This document shows positions 1 to 8,169 of a stretch of DNA of 64,000 nt, piece by piece. Position 1 is the stretch's first letter, and the number at the start of each line of letters is the position of its first letter. The notes under the pieces are model-generated. The model ran no database searches, was not told the DNA's origin, and saw only the letters and a list, made by a program, of their open reading frames with translations. Origin of the DNA: Mesorhizobium japonicum MAFF 303099 (lineage in GTDB: Bacteria; Pseudomonadota; Alphaproteobacteria; Rhizobiales; Rhizobiaceae); NCBI RefSeq assembly GCF_000009625.1, contig NC_002678.2:2666001-2730000 (forward strand). Reading direction: 5' to 3'. A program made the position numbers and the translations under genes.

Positions 1-372
1 CAGGCTCTGGTCGAGGCTGGCCAGCATGTATTTGCGCCCGCCCCATTCACCGTAAGGGCCGGCCCACATTTCATAGCCGGCCTTGGTCGAAATGATCAGC
101 TCGTCGCGATAGGCGGAAAAATCGGTGCGCAGGATTTCGCCGAAAGCGGTTTCGGCCGAGCCGGGCGGCGGTCCGTAATTGTTGGCGAGATCGAAATGCG
201 TGATGCCGAGGTCGAACGCCTTGCGCACGATCGCCTGCTTGGTCTTGTGCGGCGTGTCATTGCCGAAATTGTGCCACAGGCCGAGCGAGATCGCCGGCAG
301 CTTGAGGCCGGAGCGCCCACAGCGGTTGTAGATCATCTTTTCGTAGCGATTTTCGGCGGCGACATAGGGCAT
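1..372 (-). CDS. Aldo/keto reductase, YghZ/Gpr type (C-terminus outside window)
   Basis: NADPH-dependent aldo/keto reductase resembling L-glyceraldehyde-3-phosphate reductase (YghZ). Only the first 124 residues are present; the gene continues beyond the left edge. The start is the ATG at 372, with AGGA nine bases upstream. Visible family features are the beta-hairpin and first strand around residues 22-37, catalytic Asp61 and Tyr66 in a DLANNYGPP segment, and catalytic Lys97 in ISTKAGYE. The aromatic stretch after Lys97 (MWAGPYGEWGGRKY) is typical of the YghZ branch. It lies downstream of the Gfo/Idh/MocA gene and probably ends the same carbohydrate operon. The exact sugar or aldehyde substrate cannot be read from the sequence. 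Confidence 0.88.
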   Translation of the reverse strand, partial: MPYVAAENRYEKMIYNRCGRSGLKLPAISLGLWHNFGNDTPHKTKQAIVRKAFDLGITHFDLANNYGPPPGSAETAFGEILRTDFSAYRDELIISTKAGYEMWAGPYGEWGGRKYMLASLDQSL

Positions 373-447
373 GGGGAAAGATCCTCGAATCTGAACAGGC
401 CGGGCAGCTTCATCGCAAAAGCGGTGAGCCGGCCCGGCGCCCTTTTA

Positions 448-475
448 CCCTCTCCCCGGCCGAACGGGGAGAGGG
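448..475. repeat. Short intergenic palindrome
   Basis: CCCTCTCCCCG and CGGGGAGAGGG form 11-bp perfect arms around a 6-base loop in the gap between the aldo/keto reductase and the Gfo/Idh/MocA gene. No T-tract follows on the minus strand, so it looks more like a dispersed intergenic hairpin or transcript-stability element than a classical terminator. Confidence 0.6.
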
Positions 476-505
476 GCAAATCAAAATTATCGATAATCTC
501 TGCGC

Positions 506-1645
506 CTACTTCTTCGCCAGCAATTCCTTGGCTGCCTTGACGCCAAGTGCCGCCGGCCGCTCGCAAGTGGTCTGCATGGCCACGAACTTGCCAGTTTCGC
601 CGGAACGCAGGATGCCGGTCATGACATCGACGGCATGCAGCGCCAGCTCCATCGAGCAACGATGCGGCCGCCCCTCGACTATCGCCAATGCCATGTCGGC
701 GAGGCCTGCCGTGCGGTAGTTGGCCATCATGCCCTGGCCGTGCATTTCATTGGGCACACCCAACGGGTGCTTCCATTTCGGCAGCTTCTTGACCGGCTTG
801 CCCTCTTCGGTGAAGCGCACGTCGCCGCCGAAGAAGTTCGGATCCGGCACGAACACCGTGCCCGCTTCGCCATAGAGTTCCATCGGCGCGTGACCGTGGG
901 CCCAGACATCCCAGCTGGTGTTCAACGTCACCACGGCGCCGTTCTCGAATTCCAGCAGGCCATGGATGGTCGTCGGCGTGTTGACCGGGATTTTTTCGCC
1001 CGCGCGCGGTTTCGATGAAATCGTCCGCTCCTTGGCCGGGGTTGTCGCAAAGGCCGCCACCTGTTTTACCGGCCCGATCAGCTGGATCAGATTGGTGATG
1101 TAATACGGCCCGATATCGAGCACCGGTCCGGCGCCCGGCTGGAAGAAGAAATCCGGATTGGGGTGCCAATGCTCCATGCCGTGACCCATCACATGGCAGG
1201 TGCCGCTGGTGATCTTGCCGAGTTTCCCCACGTCGATCAGCTCACGCACCAGCTGGTGCGCGCCGCCGAGGAAGGTGTCGGGCGCCGAGCCGATGCGCAG
1301 CCCCTTCTTTTCAGCGCGCGCCTTGAGGTCCTTGCCCTCTTCGAGCGAGAGCACGAACGGCTTTTCCGAATAGACGTGCTTGCCGGCATCGAGCACCCGT
1401 TTCGACACCTCGTAATGCACCGCCGGTATCGTCAGGTTGACGATGATGTCGATGTCATCGGCCTTGAGCAGGCCCTCGACCGTCTCGGCGCGCAGCTTGA
1501 ACTCCTTCGCCCGCGCTCTGGCCGCGTCCATGTTGATGTCGGCGCAGGCGCGCATTTCGATGCCGCGAAACAGCGGCGCCAGCGAGAAATACGCCTTCGA
1601 GATGTTGCCGCAGCCGATGACGCCAATACCCAGTTTCTTTGCCAT
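506..1645 (-). CDS. Gfo/Idh/MocA family oxidoreductase
   Basis: NAD(P)-dependent sugar or polyol dehydrogenase of 379 residues, a normal family length. The Rossmann motif GVIGCGN sits at residues 8-14 and the conserved EKP, whose Lys acts in catalysis in this family, at 94-96. The C-terminal alpha/beta substrate domain follows. An AGGA lies eight bases before the ATG at 1645. The gene starts 11 bases after the sugar isomerase gene ends, in the same direction, so the two are very likely co-transcribed with the upstream ABC importer. Expected role: oxidation of the imported sugar or of the isomerase product. Substrate unknown. Confidence 0.9.
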   Translation of the reverse strand: MAKKLGIGVIGCGNISKAYFSLAPLFRGIEMRACADINMDAARARAKEFKLRAETVEGLLKADDIDIIVNLTIPAVHYEVSKRVLDAGKHVYSEKPFVLSLEEGKDLKARAEKKGLRIGSAPDTFLGGAHQLVRELIDVGKLGKITSGTCHVMGHGMEHWHPNPDFFFQPGAGPVLDIGPYYITNLIQLIGPVKQVAAFATTPAKERTISSKPRAGEKIPVNTPTTIHGLLEFENGAVVTLNTSWDVWAHGHAPMELYGEAGTVFVPDPNFFGGDVRFTEEGKPVKKLPKWKHPLGVPNEMHGQGMMANYRTAGLADMALAIVEGRPHRCSMELALHAVDVMTGILRSGETGKFVAMQTTCERPAALGVKAAKELLAKK

Positions 1646-1656
1646 GATGATTGTTC

Positions 1657-2403
1657 CTAGTAAGCCTTGACGGATGCGATCGAGCGGCGGGCGAAGCGCT
1701 CGATGTCGTTGGGGTTGTCCTGTTCCATGACAAAGTAATTTGCCGCGCTCTTGGCCCGCAACACCTTGATCAGGTTGGCCCAGTCGATCGTGCCGTGGCC
1801 GACATCCGACCAGCCATCCTCGTCCAGCCCTTCGCCCGGCCTGGCGATGTCCTTGACGTGGACGGCGACGATGCGTTTGCCGTGCTTCTCGATCCAGGGC
1901 AGCGGATCGGCGCCGCCGCGCACCACCCAGGCGAGGTCCATCTCCCAGCCGATATCGGGCGCCGAAGACAGGATGTGATCTTGCGGCACCGACCCGTCGG
2001 CGAGTGCCTTGAACTCGAAATCATGGTTGTGCCAGGCAAAGCCGTAGCCGGCCTTCGAGGCGACCTCGCCGACCTTGGCCAGGCGCTCGCCAAAGCCGCG
2101 CCAGCCGGTGGCGTCGGACGGCCTGTCCTCTGCCATCAGATAGGGGCAGATCAGAAGCTTGATGCCGAGCGCTTCGGCCGTTTTGCGCACGCCGTCGAAA
2201 TCCTTCTCCAGCGCATCGATGGAGAAATGCCCGGTCGGCATCGAAAGCCCGTTCTTGTCGAGTTCCGCGCGGAAGGCCTTGGGATTTTCATAGACGCCAC
2301 CGAAGCCTTCAACCTCGGTGTAGCCGAGCTTGCCGAGCGTCGCGAGCACGCCCTCCCAGGGTTGAAAATTGCGGGCGCTGTAAAGTTGGAATGACCAGTT
2401 CAT
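1657..2403 (-). CDS. Sugar phosphate isomerase/epimerase, xylose-isomerase-like TIM barrel
   Basis: A 248-residue protein of the AP endonuclease 2/xylose-isomerase-like TIM-barrel family. The metal-binding pattern is visible: an HNHD segment in the middle third, a following Asp in EMDLAW, His in VHVKD, and a late Glu in VMEQDN. Such proteins isomerise or epimerise free or oxidised sugars (IolE, IolH and hydroxypyruvate-isomerase relatives). It lies between the transporter ATPase gene and the Gfo/Idh/MocA gene, a frequent pairing in which the dehydrogenase makes a keto-sugar that the isomerase handles. No strong Shine-Dalgarno sequence precedes the ATG. Confidence 0.85.
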   Translation of the reverse strand: MNWSFQLYSARNFQPWEGVLATLGKLGYTEVEGFGGVYENPKAFRAELDKNGLSMPTGHFSIDALEKDFDGVRKTAEALGIKLLICPYLMAEDRPSDATGWRGFGERLAKVGEVASKAGYGFAWHNHDFEFKALADGSVPQDHILSSAPDIGWEMDLAWVVRGGADPLPWIEKHGKRIVAVHVKDIARPGEGLDEDGWSDVGHGTIDWANLIKVLRAKSAANYFVMEQDNPNDIERFARRSIASVKAY

Positions 2404-2457
2404 CGTCTCTGTCCGTTCTGCTTGGTAGGGTGGGTTCTTGGGAGGAGGGCCTGGGAG

Positions 2458-3564
2458 CTATAGGCGGTTGCCGGATGGGGTGTCGAACAGCGAGGCGCGA
2501 GCTGGGTCAAAGCCGATCCGGATTGGATCGCCGGTGCGCAGCGTCTTTTCCGCCTCGACGCGGAAGGAAAAATTGCGGCCGCCAAGCTTGGTCCACACCA
2601 GCGTGTCGGAGCCCATCGGCTCGACGATCTCGACGGCGGACTCGGCGGTGAACGGCATGGCCTTGGCCGCATCTCCAAAGGCGACGTGCTCGGGCCTGAT
2701 GCCGAACACACAGGGCTTGCCGGCGCTGCCGCGGTCCTTGTCGAACTCATAGCGGTCGAGCGGTATCGAAACCCCGTCGGCGGTGAACGCCGCGGCATCG
2801 CCGGCTCCCAATTGACCCTCGATGAAATTCATCGCCGGCGAACCGAGGAATCCCGCGACAAAGCGATTGACCGGGCGGTTATAGATAGTCTGCGGGGCGT
2901 CGAGCTGTTGGATGACGCCGCCCTTCATCACCGCGATCCGGTCGGCGAGCGTCATCGCCTCGATCTGGTCGTGGGTGACGTAGATCATGGTGTTCTGCAA
3001 TCTGCGATGCAGCAGCTTGATCTCGACGCGCAATTCGGATCGCAGCTTGGCGTCGAGGTTGGACAGCGGTTCGTCGAACAGGAACACGTCGACATCGCGC
3101 ACCAGCGCCCGCCCGATCGCCACGCGCTGGCGCTGGCCGCCGGACAGTGCGGAGGGCTTGCGCTGCAACAGCGGTTCGATCTGCAGGATCTCCGCGGCGC
3201 GCGCGATGCGCTTGGCGATTTGGTCCCTGGGCAGGCCCGCGACGCGCAGGCCGAAGGACAGGTTCTTCTCAACCGTCATCTGCGGATAGAGCGCATAGGA
3301 CTGGAATACCATGCCGATGCCGCGATCCTTGGGCTCTTCCCAGGTGACGTTCTTGCCCTTGATGAAGATGCGGCCCTTCGAAATGTCGAGCAGCCCGGCA
3401 ATGCAGTTGAGCAAGGTCGACTTGCCACAGCCGGAGGGCCCCAGGAGCACGATGAACTCACCCTCGGCGATATCGAGATTGAGTGTCTGCAGAACCGACA
3501 CCGCGCCATAGTTCAGCGACAGGTTCTGGATCGATACGCTGGGTTTCGCGATTTCTGCCATCAT
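2458..3564 (-). CDS. Carbohydrate ABC transporter ATP-binding protein (MalK/UgpC type)
   Basis: ATPase of a CUT1 sugar importer, 368 residues. Walker A GPSGCGKS is at 42-49, Q-loop at about 88, signature LSGGQ at 140-144, Walker B FLFDEP at 161-166 and H-loop His198. A C-terminal TOBE/OB regulatory region of about 130 residues follows (FGIRPEHV). The same frame stays open about 690 bases upstream, but that part is antisense to nothing real and encodes no domain. The start is set at the tandem ATGATG at 3564, which overlaps the TGA of the permease gene. It energises the two permeases encoded just upstream. Confidence 0.93.
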   Translation of the reverse strand: MMAEIAKPSVSIQNLSLNYGAVSVLQTLNLDIAEGEFIVLLGPSGCGKSTLLNCIAGLLDISKGRIFIKGKNVTWEEPKDRGIGMVFQSYALYPQMTVEKNLSFGLRVAGLPRDQIAKRIARAAEILQIEPLLQRKPSALSGGQRQRVAIGRALVRDVDVFLFDEPLSNLDAKLRSELRVEIKLLHRRLQNTMIYVTHDQIEAMTLADRIAVMKGGVIQQLDAPQTIYNRPVNRFVAGFLGSPAMNFIEGQLGAGDAAAFTADGVSIPLDRYEFDKDRGSAGKPCVFGIRPEHVAFGDAAKAMPFTAESAVEIVEPMGSDTLVWTKLGGRNFSFRVEAEKTLRTGDPIRIGFDPARASLFDTPSGNRL

Positions 3565-4499
3565 CACCCTTTCACCGCGCCGGCAGCGATGCCACGCACA
3601 AAAAGCCTGCCGGAAATGAAATAGATAACGAGCGGCACCAGCCCGGTCAGGATGGTCGCCGCCATATTGACGTTGTATTCCTTCACGCCCTGCACGGAGT
3701 TGACGATGTTGTTGAGCTGAACCGTCATCGGATAGGTGTCGGGGCGCGTGTAGACGACGCCGAACAGGAAGTCGTTCCAGATGCCCGTCACCTGCAGGAT
3801 GACGGCAACGACGAAGATCGGCAGCGACATCGGCAGCATGATGCGCAGATAGATGCCCCAGAAGCCGGCGCCGTCGACACGCGCCGCCCGGAACAATTCC
3901 TCCGGCATGGAGGTGAAATAGTTGCGGAACAAAAGTGTCAGGATCGGCATGCCGAAAATGGAATGGACGATCACCAGGCCGGTCAGGCTGCCATAGAGGC
4001 CGATCTCGCGCAGGATGATGACGATCGGATAGATCATCACCTGATATGGGATGAAGGCACCGACGATCAGGATGATGAAGAATGTGTCGGCGCCCTTGAA
4101 GCGCCAGTTGGCCAGCGCGTAGCCGTTTACGGAGGCGATCGCGATCGACAGGATCACCGAAGGTACCGTGATACGAACGGAGTTCCAGAAGCCGCGTGAA
4201 AGCCCGTCGCAATTGAGGCCGGTGCAGGCTGTCGACCACGCCTTGACCCAAGGCTCGAACGTGATCTCGAGCGGTGGCGAGAAGATGTTGCCGAGGCGGA
4301 TTTCGGGCATGCCCTTGAGCGAGGTGACGATCATCACATAGAGCGGCAGGAGATAGTAGAGCGCCGCCATGATGAGCGTGCCATAGAGGAAGATGTTGCG
4401 GCGCGAGAATATGTGACGCGGCTTCGGTCCGCTCGGTCCCGAGGCATCCGTATGGCCGACGCCGGACGGCGCGGACAGGGAAACGGTTTGGTCAGACAC
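3564..4499 (-). CDS. Carbohydrate ABC transporter permease (MalG type)
   Basis: Inner-membrane permease with six predicted membrane segments, about 311 residues. The first segment follows a roughly 45-residue hydrophilic N-terminus (GTLIMAALYYLLPLYVMIVT). The EAA-loop motif contacting the ATPase is seen as EELFRAARVDGAGFWGIY. I chose the GTG at 4499 because a GGAGG lies eight bases before it; an upstream start at 4544 would overlap the preceding gene by 53 bases. It overlaps the MalF-type gene by 8 bases and the ATPase gene at ATGA, showing tight translational coupling. Confidence 0.9.
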   Translation of the reverse strand: MSDQTVSLSAPSGVGHTDASGPSGPKPRHIFSRRNIFLYGTLIMAALYYLLPLYVMIVTSLKGMPEIRLGNIFSPPLEITFEPWVKAWSTACTGLNCDGLSRGFWNSVRITVPSVILSIAIASVNGYALANWRFKGADTFFIILIVGAFIPYQVMIYPIVIILREIGLYGSLTGLVIVHSIFGMPILTLLFRNYFTSMPEELFRAARVDGAGFWGIYLRIMLPMSLPIFVVAVILQVTGIWNDFLFGVVYTRPDTYPMTVQLNNIVNSVQGVKEYNVNMAATILTGLVPLVIYFISGRLFVRGIAAGAVKG

Positions 4500-5397
4500 G
4501 CTTCCTGCCTCCGAATTCGAGATAGGCCCACGGCACGATGACAATCATCACCGAGAGCAGCATCATGGTCGAGGCTGCGAAACCCTGGCCGAGATTCTGG
4601 GCGAAGAACATGTAGTCGTAGACATACTTTGCCGGCACTTCGGAGGCGATGCCCGGCCCGCCGCTGGTCTGGGCGACGACAAGGTCGTAGACCTTGACGA
4701 TGCCGGACGCGATGATGACGAGCGTGGTGATGAAGACCGGCCGCATCATCGGGATGATGATGAACAGATAGGTCTTCCACATCGGAATCCCGTCCACCCG
4801 CGCGGCCTTCCAGATATCCTCGTCTATGCCGCGCAGGCCGGCCAGCATCAAGCACATGATCAGCCCGGTGCCCTGCCAGAGCGCGGCGATCGATATGCCG
4901 TAGATGACGATGCTGGAATTGTAGAGAGGATCGAAAGCGAAGCTCGTCCAGCCAAGCTTTCGTATCACGCCCTGGATGCCGAAATCCGGATTGAGCAGCC
5001 ATTGCCAGACAAGGCCGGTGACGATGAAGGAGAGCGCGAAGGGATAGAGAAAGATCGTGCGGAACGTGTCCTCGAAACGGATCTTCTGATCGAGCAGGGC
5101 AGCGAGGACGAAACCGATCACCAGCGAGAAAACCAGCGAGATCACGCCGTAGATCAGCAGGTTTTCGATCGAGATCAGCCAGCGCGGGGTCGCCCACAAC
5201 CGGTAATACTGGTCGAGGCCGACGAAATTCAGCCGCGGCAACAGCTTCGAATTGGTGAACGAATAGAGCACCGTCCACGCCGTACCGCCGACGAAAACCA
5301 CCAGCGCGGTGAGGATCATGGGGATCGACGCGACCTTCGCATTGAGATTGCGAAACAGTCGGCTGGGGCGTTCGCTCTTGCTCATCGGTGCAGCCAT
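4492..5397 (-). CDS. Carbohydrate ABC transporter permease (MalF type)
   Basis: Inner-membrane partner of the MalG-type permease, about 301 residues, with six hydrophobic segments beginning at IPMILTALVVFVGGTAW. The EAA loop reads DEDIWKAARVDGIPMWKTY. The start is uncertain: ATG codons at 5397 and 5385 both lack a good ribosome site, and a GTG at 5439 lies inside the upstream intergenic hairpin and is unlikely. Together with the partner permease and ATPase it forms the membrane part of the importer. Confidence 0.88.
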   Translation of the reverse strand: MAAPMSKSERPSRLFRNLNAKVASIPMILTALVVFVGGTAWTVLYSFTNSKLLPRLNFVGLDQYYRLWATPRWLISIENLLIYGVISLVFSLVIGFVLAALLDQKIRFEDTFRTIFLYPFALSFIVTGLVWQWLLNPDFGIQGVIRKLGWTSFAFDPLYNSSIVIYGISIAALWQGTGLIMCLMLAGLRGIDEDIWKAARVDGIPMWKTYLFIIIPMMRPVFITTLVIIASGIVKVYDLVVAQTSGGPGIASEVPAKYVYDYMFFAQNLGQGFAASTMMLLSVMIVIVPWAYLEFGGRKRV

Positions 5398-5420
5398 GCT
5401 GGATCGGGTAAGGGCGCGCC

Positions 5421-5450
5421 CTCCCGGCCTGGAGTTCACCAGACCGGGAG
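5421..5450 (-). terminator. Intercistronic hairpin downstream of the binding-protein gene
   Basis: CTCCCGG and CCGGGAG arms plus an inner CTGG/CCAG pair with one mismatch form an 11-bp stem and 6-base loop in the gap between the binding-protein stop and the permease start. There is no U-run, so it is more likely a 3-prime stabiliser or partial terminator that gives more binding protein than permease, as is common in maltose-type operons. Confidence 0.6.
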
Positions 5451-5471
5451 GAAGGGACTTTGCCGGCGGTA

Positions 5472-6710
5472 TCAGTCAGCCGTGGCGATGATGGCGGCGA
5501 AGCGCTTCTGCGCCTCTTCCACGGTCATCTCGGGCTTGGCGAAGAACTCGGAGAACAGGTCCTCCTTCTGCTTCTGGCTGTCTTGCGAAAGCAGCTGATC
5601 GGTCCATGGGATGACGGCGCCCTTGGCCAGGATGGCGAGACCCTTCTTCATGCAGTCATTGGCGGCGTTAAGGTCGACGTCGCCACGCACCGGCAGCGAG
5701 CCCTTCTTGAGATTGAAGGCGACCTGGGTCTTGGGATCGAGCAAGGTTTCGGCCAGGACTTCCTGCGCCTTGGACTTGTCGGCATCCTTGAGCACTGGGA
5801 AATAGAAGGCATCGCCACCGGTGGCGATGACCTCGTTCAGGCCAAGGCCGGGAAGACAGGTATAGTCCTTGCCGGCGGTCTTGCCGGCAACCTGGAACTC
5901 GCCCTGCGCCCAGTCACCCATGATCTGGCCGCCGGCCTTGCCGGTGATGACCATGTTGGTGGCCTGGTTCCAGTCCTGCACATTGGTGTTCTTGGCCATC
6001 TTGCGCGCATCGTCGGCCGCCTTGAACACCTTGGCGACTTCGGGGCCGGCCGCGAACTTGGCGTCCTTGTCCTTGTAGACCTTGAGGAAGGTGTCGGTGC
6101 CGCCGACCGCCGCAAGCAGCACGTCGAAGGCACCGGACGACTGCCAGGCCTGCCCGCCCACCGCCAGCGGGACGATGCCCGCCTTCTCGAGCGCCGGGGC
6201 GGCGGCCACATACTCATTCCAGTCCTTCGGCACCGGCACGCCAGCCTTCTGGAAGGCGTCGTTCGAGAGCCACAGCCACTGCCAGGAGTGGATGTTGACG
6301 GGCACGCAGTAAATCTTGCCGCCGATGGTGCAGCTGTCGAGCAGGCTCTTGGGCCGCACGACCTCTGTCCACTTGCCCTTGGTGGCGACATCGGTCAGGT
6401 CGCGCATCAGGCCGGCCTGCACCAGCTCTTCTGCTTGCCGGCCGTGATTGAACTGGGTGGCGCCCATCGGATCGCCGCCGGTGATCCGGCTGATCATGAT
6501 CGGCCGTGCCGTGCCGCCGGAGCCGGCAATGGCGCCGTCGACCCAGTGGTTGCCGGTGGCGTCGAAAGCCTTGGCGAGTTCCGCGACCGCCGCCGCTTCG
6601 CCGCCGGAAGTCCACCAATGAGTGACTTCCAGGTCCGTCGCGGCGGCCGGGCCGGCGAACTGCAGCGCGGCCGTGGCCGCCAGGGCAGCGGTCAAAAGTT
6701 TGTATCGCAT
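5472..6710 (-). CDS. Carbohydrate ABC transporter substrate-binding protein
   Basis: Periplasmic sugar-binding lipid-free protein, 412 residues, CUT1 family (COG1653-like). A Sec signal peptide of about 22 residues ends at PAAA, followed by VTHWWTSGGEAAAV, which closely resembles the start of the Pseudomonas glucose/mannose binding protein GtsA; an aldose substrate is therefore plausible but not proven. GGGAGGA lies five bases before the ATG at 6710. It is the first gene of the operon and sits immediately behind a LacI-type operator and a probable promoter, so its expression should be substrate-induced. Confidence 0.9.
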   Translation of the reverse strand: MRYKLLTAALAATAALQFAGPAAATDLEVTHWWTSGGEAAAVAELAKAFDATGNHWVDGAIAGSGGTARPIMISRITGGDPMGATQFNHGRQAEELVQAGLMRDLTDVATKGKWTEVVRPKSLLDSCTIGGKIYCVPVNIHSWQWLWLSNDAFQKAGVPVPKDWNEYVAAAPALEKAGIVPLAVGGQAWQSSGAFDVLLAAVGGTDTFLKVYKDKDAKFAAGPEVAKVFKAADDARKMAKNTNVQDWNQATNMVITGKAGGQIMGDWAQGEFQVAGKTAGKDYTCLPGLGLNEVIATGGDAFYFPVLKDADKSKAQEVLAETLLDPKTQVAFNLKKGSLPVRGDVDLNAANDCMKKGLAILAKGAVIPWTDQLLSQDSQKQKEDLFSEFFAKPEMTVEEAQKRFAAIIATAD

Positions 6711-6725
6711 TTCGGTTCCTCCCAG

Positions 6726-6745
6726 AATCTGAAACGTTACAGATT
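6726..6745. promoter_or_regulatory. LacI-family operator O1
   Basis: The 20-mer AATCTGAAACGTTACAGATT is almost perfectly palindromic (AATCTG / CAGATT arms with central AACGTT), the usual form of a LacI-family site. It lies between the probable -10 box and the Shine-Dalgarno of the binding-protein gene, so bound repressor would block transcription. A near-identical site lies at 7001-7020. The 406-base gap 6711-7116 holds nothing else that I can recognise as coding. Confidence 0.8.
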
Positions 6746-6746
6746 T

Positions 6747-6775
6747 TCGATACGGCAATTGCGGGGATGGCGCAA
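6747..6775 (-). promoter_or_regulatory. Probable promoter of the sugar operon
   Basis: On the minus strand, TTGCGC (6775-6770) and TATCGA (6752-6747) are separated by 17 bases. The operator 6726-6745 covers the expected start point. Box matches are moderate, so this is a prediction supported mainly by the position of the operator. Confidence 0.4.
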
Positions 6776-7000
6776 CCCCAGGCGTGACGACCGTTCGATA
6801 TTTTTTCGAGCCGCGAATAAAATCTATCGACCGACCGTGTCGTTGTGCGCCGCAATATGAGCAACTGCAGTGCAAAATAAGAAACGATCCATGAAAGCCG
6901 GCGAAGAGCGTCGCCAGCACGGCGTTTCGCTCTGGATTCTCAAGGGAATTCGCGTCTCATGTCGTGCTGCGAATTCGCCGGCCAGCGCGGCGCGATTGGC

Positions 7001-7020
7001 AATCTGTAACGTTTCAGTAT
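7001..7020. promoter_or_regulatory. LacI-family operator O2
   Basis: AATCTGTAACGTTTCAGTAT is the reverse complement of the 6726-6745 site except for the last bases. It lies about 100 bases before the lacI-type gene and 275 bases from the first site, suggesting autoregulation and possibly looping between the two. Confidence 0.75.
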
Positions 7021-7116
7021 ATTGACGAATTGCCGGGCTTGAAATCATGCCGCGCCGCCAATCATGGCGATTGCCGACCCGGCCTGCGGCTGCTATGCGC
7101 CTGACGGGCGGGACGA

Positions 7117-8169
7117 ATGGACAGACGGCATACGGAAAAGAACGCGGAAGCGTCGGCGCAAGGGCGGCCAACGCTGAAGACGCTTGCCTTCATGACCGGG
7201 CTCGGCGTCACCACCGTGTCGCGCGCCTTGAAGGATGCGCCTGAGATCGGCGCCGAAACCAGGCGCCGCGTCCAGCTCGTCGCCAAGCAGATCGGCTACC
7301 GCCCGAACCGCGCCGGCGTCAGGCTCAGAACCGGCAAGACCAATGTCATCAGCCTCGTGCTCAACACCGAGCAGGAGATCATGAGTTTCGTCTCCGACAT
7401 CATCTACGGTGTCTCGGAGGTCATTGCCGACACGCCCTACCATCTGATCGTCACGCCCTATTCGCGCTCGCAGGATCCGCTCGACCCGATACGCTACCTT
7501 GTCGAGACCGGCTCGGCCGACGGCGTCATCATTTCACGCACGCAGCCGAACGATCCCCGGGCCCGCTACATGCTGGAGCGCGGCATTCCCTTTGCCACGC
7601 ATGGCCGCACTGAGATGGGGCTGGTCCACCCCTATCATGATTTCGACAATCACGCCTTCGCGGTCGAAGCCGTCCGGCGCCTTGCGAGCCTGGGACGCCG
7701 CAAGCTCGCTCTGCTGACGCCACCCGCCGGGCTGACCTATTACGGCCATACGGTCAACGGCTTTGCCGATGCGTTGAGCGAGGTCGGCGCCAGCGAGATC
7801 CCGTTCAGCACCGTATCGATCGACCATTCGATCGAACAGATCCGGACGAGGACCGCCCAGCTGATGCGCCGCGACATCAGGCCGGACGGCTTTGTCAGCA
7901 GCGCCGCCGCCGCCACCCTTGCGCTCGTCGCCGGCATCGAGGATGCCGGCCTCAAGCTTGGCCGCGACGTCGACATCGTCTCCAAGCAATCATCGGACCT
8001 TTTGCATCTGTTCCGGCCGGAACTGCTGATCGTCAACGAGAACTTCCGGCTGGCGGGCTCCGAACTCGCCCGCTCCGTGCTCGGCTGGATCGGCGGCGCC
8101 GCACCCGGCTCGCTGCAAAGTCTCAGCGTGCCGGGCGAGGTCCTGGCCTACCAGCGCTCCACGGACTAA
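7117..8169 (+). CDS. LacI-family transcriptional regulator
   Basis: A 350-residue repressor. A short N-terminal extension is followed by the LacI helix-turn-helix at about residues 19-65 (TGLGVTTVSRALKDAPEIG, then the hinge-helix region IGYRPNRAG). The remaining 280 residues form the periplasmic-binding-protein-like effector domain. It is divergent from the sugar importer operon, with two matching operators in the gap, so it very probably represses that operon and itself until a sugar ligand binds. Its stop codon overlaps the gnd stop region tail to tail. Confidence 0.92.
   Translation: MDRRHTEKNAEASAQGRPTLKTLAFMTGLGVTTVSRALKDAPEIGAETRRRVQLVAKQIGYRPNRAGVRLRTGKTNVISLVLNTEQEIMSFVSDIIYGVSEVIADTPYHLIVTPYSRSQDPLDPIRYLVETGSADGVIISRTQPNDPRARYMLERGIPFATHGRTEMGLVHPYHDFDNHAFAVEAVRRLASLGRRKLALLTPPAGLTYYGHTVNGFADALSEVGASEIPFSTVSIDHSIEQIRTRTAQLMRRDIRPDGFVSSAAAATLALVAGIEDAGLKLGRDVDIVSKQSSDLLHLFRPELLIVNENFRLAGSELARSVLGWIGGAAPGSLQSLSVPGEVLAYQRSTD

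Noticed and set aside
2458..4251. A 597-codon open frame suggesting a fusion of a second protein to the MalK-type ATPase
   Set aside because: The N-terminal part lies antisense-frame over the MalG-type permease gene on the same strand, has Arg/His-rich low-complexity sequence and no domain; the ATPase start at 3564 overlaps the permease stop as expected.
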